A stretch of 64,000 nt of DNA, from positions 124,001 to 188,000 of the forward strand of contig NZ_QVON01000009.1 in assembly GCF_003426735.1 (NCBI RefSeq). Reading direction: 5' to 3'. The translations under genes and the position numbers were made by a program. The stretch is from Arenibacter sp. P308M17. Its GTDB lineage: Bacteria; Bacteroidota; Bacteroidia; Flavobacteriales; Flavobacteriaceae. Shown one piece after another: positions 60,959 through 64,000 of this stretch; position 1 is the first letter of the stretch, and each line of letters opens with the position of its first letter. The notes below the pieces were generated by a model. That model had not been told where the DNA came from. It saw only the letters and a list, made by a program, of their open reading frames with translations, and did no database searches.

Positions 60959-61306
60959 ATGAATAGTGAATTATCAATAACGAAAAAAATGGCAGATGTG
61001 ATTGTTCAAGTTTGCTTTGATGTAGTGGAGTTTTCAAGACTTTACGAGCAAGACCACCCTAAAAGTGCCAAACATATTTTTCAAAGCAATGAAGAAGTAA
61101 AAAAGGGCTTGAAATGGATTGTAAATGCTAAAAATCAAACAGAATTTAAAAACAGGGTTTCCGATTACTTGAAGGCCGTAAAATTAGCCAAACAACTCTA
61201 TCAGGACATCCAAATTCCTATTGAGGGCAAGGATAGAATAATTGTTCAGCTTTCCAATCTTCAAATACATCTGACCGAACTTAACAAAGCAGTTTCACCT
61301 AATTAA
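60959..61306 (+). CDS. Small helical hypothetical protein
   Basis: A 115-residue cytosolic protein, almost entirely helical, without a recognised domain. Segments SITKKMADVIVQVCFDVVEF, FKNRVSDYLKAVKLAKQLYQ and DRIIVQLSNLQIHLTELNKA predict a bundle. It resembles four-helix-bundle proteins in size only; the GTSVGANIREA signature is missing, so I do not assign it there. It lies 5 bases before the potassium-channel gene and is probably cotranscribed with it, so a regulatory role for the channel is conceivable but unproven. Confidence 0.7.
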   Translation: MNSELSITKKMADVIVQVCFDVVEFSRLYEQDHPKSAKHIFQSNEEVKKGLKWIVNAKNQTEFKNRVSDYLKAVKLAKQLYQDIQIPIEGKDRIIVQLSNLQIHLTELNKAVSPN

Positions 61307-61311
61307 GTAGT

Positions 61312-62649
61312 ATGAAAAATGTAGTAAAAAGATACCGTAAATTTCAATTGTCATTATCGCCCCAACAAAACCTTCTTTACGGTTTTTTGATGTATACCTT
61401 AATTGGATGGACTCTACTCTGCTTGCCGTTTTTTCATAAACAGGCCGTTACGGCATTGGATAGTTTGTTTATAGCCACATCGGCAATTTCCACAACAGGA
61501 TTGGTAACCGTAAGTGTTTTTGATACCTATAATTGGTTTGGTCAGTTCATTGTAATGTTACTTTTTCAAATTGGCGGTATTGGTTATATGACCTTTACTT
61601 CCTTTGTGCTATTGTCAAAGAAAAGTCCTTTGACCCATTGGCATCAGCGAGTGTTAAACGCAGAATTTACAATGCCAAAAGGATTTGAATTGAAAGATTT
61701 TTTAAAGTCGGTCATCATTTTCACCTTCATTATAGAAACAATTGGGGCATTGTGCCTTTACATTGCCTTTACCCGGGCGGGCGTTGAACATAATTTTGCT
61801 ATTTGGAGCAGTATCTTCCATAGCGTTTCGGCATTTTGCACAGCAGGCTTTGGTCTGTATAATGATAGCTTTGAGCAGTTTGCGGGCAATACTTCCATCA
61901 ATACCATTATTTCTGTATTGGCCATTTGTGGTTCTTTGGGCTTTATTGTTGTAACCGACCTTTGGAACAGAATTTCAGGGAAAACCAAGAGCATCACCTT
62001 TACGACCATAACAATTTTCGGGGTAATTATCGTATTGCTTTCCATCGGAACTACAATGATCTATTTTTTTGAACCTTCGGTAAGTCACTTGGGCGAAAAC
62101 AAATTAATGGCTTCCTTTTTTCAATCTATGAGTGCATTGACAACCGTAGGTTTTAATACGGTTCCCATTGGAAGTTTTTCAACAGGAATTTTGTTGGTCG
62201 TTATTTTCTTGATGTATGTAGGCGCTTCCCCTTCGGGTACGGGTGGAGGTATGAAATCTACCACTTTAACTGCCCTAATTGCGATAATGTGGAGCAGAAT
62301 TAGGAATAATAGGCAAGTAACTTTCTTTGGTAAGACCATACCTTTGGAACGGCTTTATGTAGCTACTTCAATTTTTATGCTTTATGCATCCGTAATTTTC
62401 CTTTCCACATTCTTGTTGGCTATGACCGAAGATTTTCCACTGGACCAAATTCTGTTTGAAACCACATCGGCCATTGGAACAGTTGGTTTGAGTACAGGCA
62501 TAACAAGTAACTTGAGTGTTTGGGGAAAAGTGGTCATCATTTTTGTAATGTTCGTAGGCAGGCTGGGTTTACTCACTTTTGGTCTGGCAATTTTAGCAAG
62601 GAGAAATAAAATTAAAACCATAGGGGATGAGGCTGATTTGGCAGTTTAA
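61312..62649 (+). CDS. TrkH/KtrB-family potassium channel subunit
   Basis: A 445-residue inner-membrane potassium uptake protein. Four pore-loop repeats are visible: ATSAISTTGLVTV (about 55-67), SVSAFCTAGFGLY (about 172-184), SMSALTTVGFNTVPIG (about 273-288) and TTSAIGTVGLSTGI (about 385-398). The Gly residues form the selectivity filter. The short N terminus and overall size are closer to KtrB than to E. coli TrkH. The cytosolic gating ring (KtrA/TrkA) is not encoded in the window. It is probably controlled by the KdpDE-like pair encoded just upstream. Confidence 0.93.
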   Translation: MKNVVKRYRKFQLSLSPQQNLLYGFLMYTLIGWTLLCLPFFHKQAVTALDSLFIATSAISTTGLVTVSVFDTYNWFGQFIVMLLFQIGGIGYMTFTSFVLLSKKSPLTHWHQRVLNAEFTMPKGFELKDFLKSVIIFTFIIETIGALCLYIAFTRAGVEHNFAIWSSIFHSVSAFCTAGFGLYNDSFEQFAGNTSINTIISVLAICGSLGFIVVTDLWNRISGKTKSITFTTITIFGVIIVLLSIGTTMIYFFEPSVSHLGENKLMASFFQSMSALTTVGFNTVPIGSFSTGILLVVIFLMYVGASPSGTGGGMKSTTLTALIAIMWSRIRNNRQVTFFGKTIPLERLYVATSIFMLYASVIFLSTFLLAMTEDFPLDQILFETTSAIGTVGLSTGITSNLSVWGKVVIIFVMFVGRLGLLTFGLAILARRNKIKTIGDEADLAV

Positions 62650-62846
62650 TGTCGTTATCTAGTGTCAGACTATCGAAACAAATGCGGATTTTTTAGCTAA
62701 AATTCAGTATTTTGGTATCTATAAAAGTTTGGTGCGGGCGGATAGTGAATCGCTCCGAAATCTCGCTCTGCCAGTAATAGCAGAACCGATAACGATCATT
62801 ATAATAGAAGACCTAGATACAAGTAAAATGAGGAAGACAAAATTTC

Positions 62847-63296
62847 ATGGCAACTGATAAAAAGCAACCACAAAAAACAAACGGACAAGGTTCAACTCCT
62901 TTTGCCCAAACTTATTTTCACGGAACAAAAGTCGATTTAAAAATAGGCGACCTTATTGAAGTCGGTTACAGCTCGAACTACGGACAGCGAAAAAATGCAA
63001 AATACATTTTCTTGTCCGAGACATTGGACGCTGCAATTTGGGGCGCTGAACTTGCCTTTGGCGAAGGACGGGAAAGAATTTATTTGGTAGAGCCGCAAGG
63101 ACAAATTGAGGACGACCCGGACCTGACGGATAAAAAATTTCCCGGCAATCCCACCAAATCGTATCGTTCAACAGAACCATTTAGAGTTGTTGGAGAAGTA
63201 ACGGTATGGCAAGGACATCCGGTAGAACATATTGATACAATGAAAGAACATCTCAAAAAACTTAAAGCACAGGGCATAAACTCATTAAATGACTAA
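62847..63296 (+). CDS. arr: NAD+-rifampin ADP-ribosyltransferase
   Basis: A 149-residue enzyme that transfers ADP-ribose from NAD+ onto rifamycins and inactivates them. The family pattern is clear: FAQTYFHGTKVDLKIGDLI (His25), SETLDAAIWGAELAFGEGRERIYLVEP (about 57-83), EDDPDLTDKKFPGNPTKSYRSTEPFRVVGEV (Asp90) and a final GHPVEHID. An alignment from memory puts Phe55 where the mycobacterial enzyme has the Tyr of its His-Tyr-Asp set. Members occur both as environmental chromosomal genes and in mobile resistance cassettes. It precedes a VOC gene by 8 bases; the 200-base gap behind ktrB carries no gene. Confidence 0.93.
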   Translation: MATDKKQPQKTNGQGSTPFAQTYFHGTKVDLKIGDLIEVGYSSNYGQRKNAKYIFLSETLDAAIWGAELAFGEGRERIYLVEPQGQIEDDPDLTDKKFPGNPTKSYRSTEPFRVVGEVTVWQGHPVEHIDTMKEHLKKLKAQGINSLND

Positions 63297-63304
63297 AATA
63301 AGGT

Positions 63305-63757
63305 ATGGGGAAAAGTAAATTACTGGAAATGAACAACGTTGGTATCGTTGTAGAAAACCTTGACAATGCCATTTCCTTTTTTACGGAAATCGGACTGGAA
63401 CTTGAAGGGCGGGGGATGGTTGAAGGGGAATGGGCCGGACAAGTGACCGGGCTTGGAAACCAATCTGTAGAAGTTGCTATGATGGTTACACCTGATGGCC
63501 ATAGCCGACTCGAAATTTCAAAATTTATTTCACCGCCTACTATTTCAGATCATAGAACGGCCCCTGTTAATTCACTCGGTTATCTACGCATCATGTTCAG
63601 GGTAGACAATATTGACGAATTGGTGTCCAGACTTATCATGCAAGGTGCTGAACTTGTTGGGGAAGTGGTTCAGTATGAAAATACATATCGGCTTTGTTAC
63701 ATTCGCGGAACGGAAGGGCTACTGATCGGACTTGCGGAACAACTAAATGAAAAATGA
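63305..63757 (+). CDS. VOC-superfamily protein (glyoxalase/bleomycin-resistance fold)
   Basis: A 150-residue vicinal-oxygen-chelate protein with two beta-alpha-beta-beta-beta modules: MNNVGIVVENLDNAISFFTEIGL (about 9-31), SRLEISKF (about 68-75), GYLRIMFRVDNIDELVSRLI (about 92-111) and a closing GTEGLLIGLAEQL. The usual first metal-ligand His is Asn here (MNNVGIV), so metal binding may be altered. Functions in this superfamily range from isomerases to drug-binding proteins. It is probably cotranscribed with arr, so a role in detoxification is plausible but unproven. Confidence 0.88.
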   Translation: MGKSKLLEMNNVGIVVENLDNAISFFTEIGLELEGRGMVEGEWAGQVTGLGNQSVEVAMMVTPDGHSRLEISKFISPPTISDHRTAPVNSLGYLRIMFRVDNIDELVSRLIMQGAELVGEVVQYENTYRLCYIRGTEGLLIGLAEQLNEK

Positions 63758-63878
63758 CAAAAAAAGAGGACAGCAGAAAAAACATATAAACAGCAGGGGC
63801 AGAATTGAACATTGCATAGTGGAAGTACATTTTGAAGCTACCTTTTAGAAGGGCCTTCATCTTACTGAAAAGGAAAAA

Positions 63879-64000
63879 ATGAAAATAAATATCTTGATTT
63901 TATTAATTGGAACTCTTGTTTTGTTAGGTTGTGATAACGATGATGTTCATAGAGATATTGATGGTCAGTATATCGGGACTTTTCATAGAGGTAGGAACAG
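63879..64000 (+). CDS. Lipoprotein, 3' truncated by the window edge
   Basis: An ATG at 63879 behind a good ribosome-binding site (AGGAAAAA) opens a lipoprotein signal MKINILILLIGTLVLLGC with Cys18 as the lipidation site. DNDDVHRDIDGQYIGTFHRG follows before the window ends. The DGQYIGTF segment resembles the small beta-barrel lipoproteins of Flavobacteriaceae. Only about 40 residues are visible, so no function can be given. Confidence 0.75.
   Translation, partial: MKINILILLIGTLVLLGCDNDDVHRDIDGQYIGTFHRGRN

Noticed and set aside
58523-62649. Complete kdpFABC potassium pump locus
   Set aside because: Only the kinase and regulator resemble Kdp; the transporter is TrkH/KtrB-like and no KdpA, KdpB or KdpC is present.

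Overview
This window looks like chromosome of a member of the Bacteroidota, most likely a marine Flavobacteriaceae. The support is a SusC/SusD outer-membrane pair, a giant repeat protein ending in a type IX secretion (type B, gliding-type) sorting domain, many lipoproteins and DUF families typical of that group, weak ribosome-binding sites, and one clear TAnnTTTG promoter box. No rRNA, tRNA, CRISPR array, integrase or transposase was recognised.

Layout. 1-1125: 3' part of an alpha/beta hydrolase. 1392-3143: one lipoprotein gene and a 1.2 kb repeat-rich spacer. 3144-9243: leftward run of exported proteins (GH20 hexosaminidase, SGNH hydrolase, SMP-30-like lactonase, DUF3500 protein, TolB-like propeller). 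9350-12473: rightward MazG, MATE exporter, small acidic protein, PAP2 phosphatase. 12608-16261: compact leftward operon for lipid-linked sugar transfer (GT2, LAB_N protein, ArnT-like transferase, membrane protein). 16446-18980: MeaB, DUF2911 protein, aldose epimerase. 19123-21801: ECF sigma factor, anti-sigma factor and an exported DUF4097-like protein with a charged helical insert. 22302-25905: Tat-exported Gfo/Idh/MocA oxidoreductase, double-DUF1080 lipoprotein, MsrA lipoprotein. 26506-30622: small exported protein, five-PAS histidine kinase, CheY-like regulator. 30959-35300: acetate assimilation (AcsA, sodium:solute symporter and its DUF4212 small subunit).

35379-48051 is the most coherent block: SusC, SusD, a GHL10 (DigH-like) glycosidase, an AmpG-like permease, a NagZ-like GH3, a methyltransferase and AnmK all run leftward. 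A divergent DeoR-type regulator and MurQ follow on the other strand. Together they read as a peptidoglycan/MurNAc scavenging locus: capture at the outer membrane, cleavage, import, release of anhydroMurNAc, phosphorylation, and ether cleavage to GlcNAc-6-P.

48053-49723 holds a cytochrome c and a PQQ-type sugar dehydrogenase. 49858-58299 is a 2813-residue surface adhesin with about 28 SprB-like modules. 58523-64000 reads as a more AT-rich, probably acquired segment: a truncated KdpD-like kinase, a four-helix-bundle (S23/IVP-like) gene wedged in front of kdpE, a KtrB/TrkH potassium channel, a rifampin ADP-ribosyltransferase, a VOC protein and the start of a lipoprotein.

The main non-gene signals are: (i) matching KdpE-style direct repeats upstream of kdpD and of the ktrB unit; (ii) a homologous leader in front of msrA and the cytochrome c gene, each copy carrying a different palindrome; (iii) inverted flanks around the four-helix gene whose short words recur in the spacer arrays near 3 kb; (iv) a likely frameshifted small membrane ORF at 60792-60946; and (v) several families of dispersed intergenic hairpin repeats.
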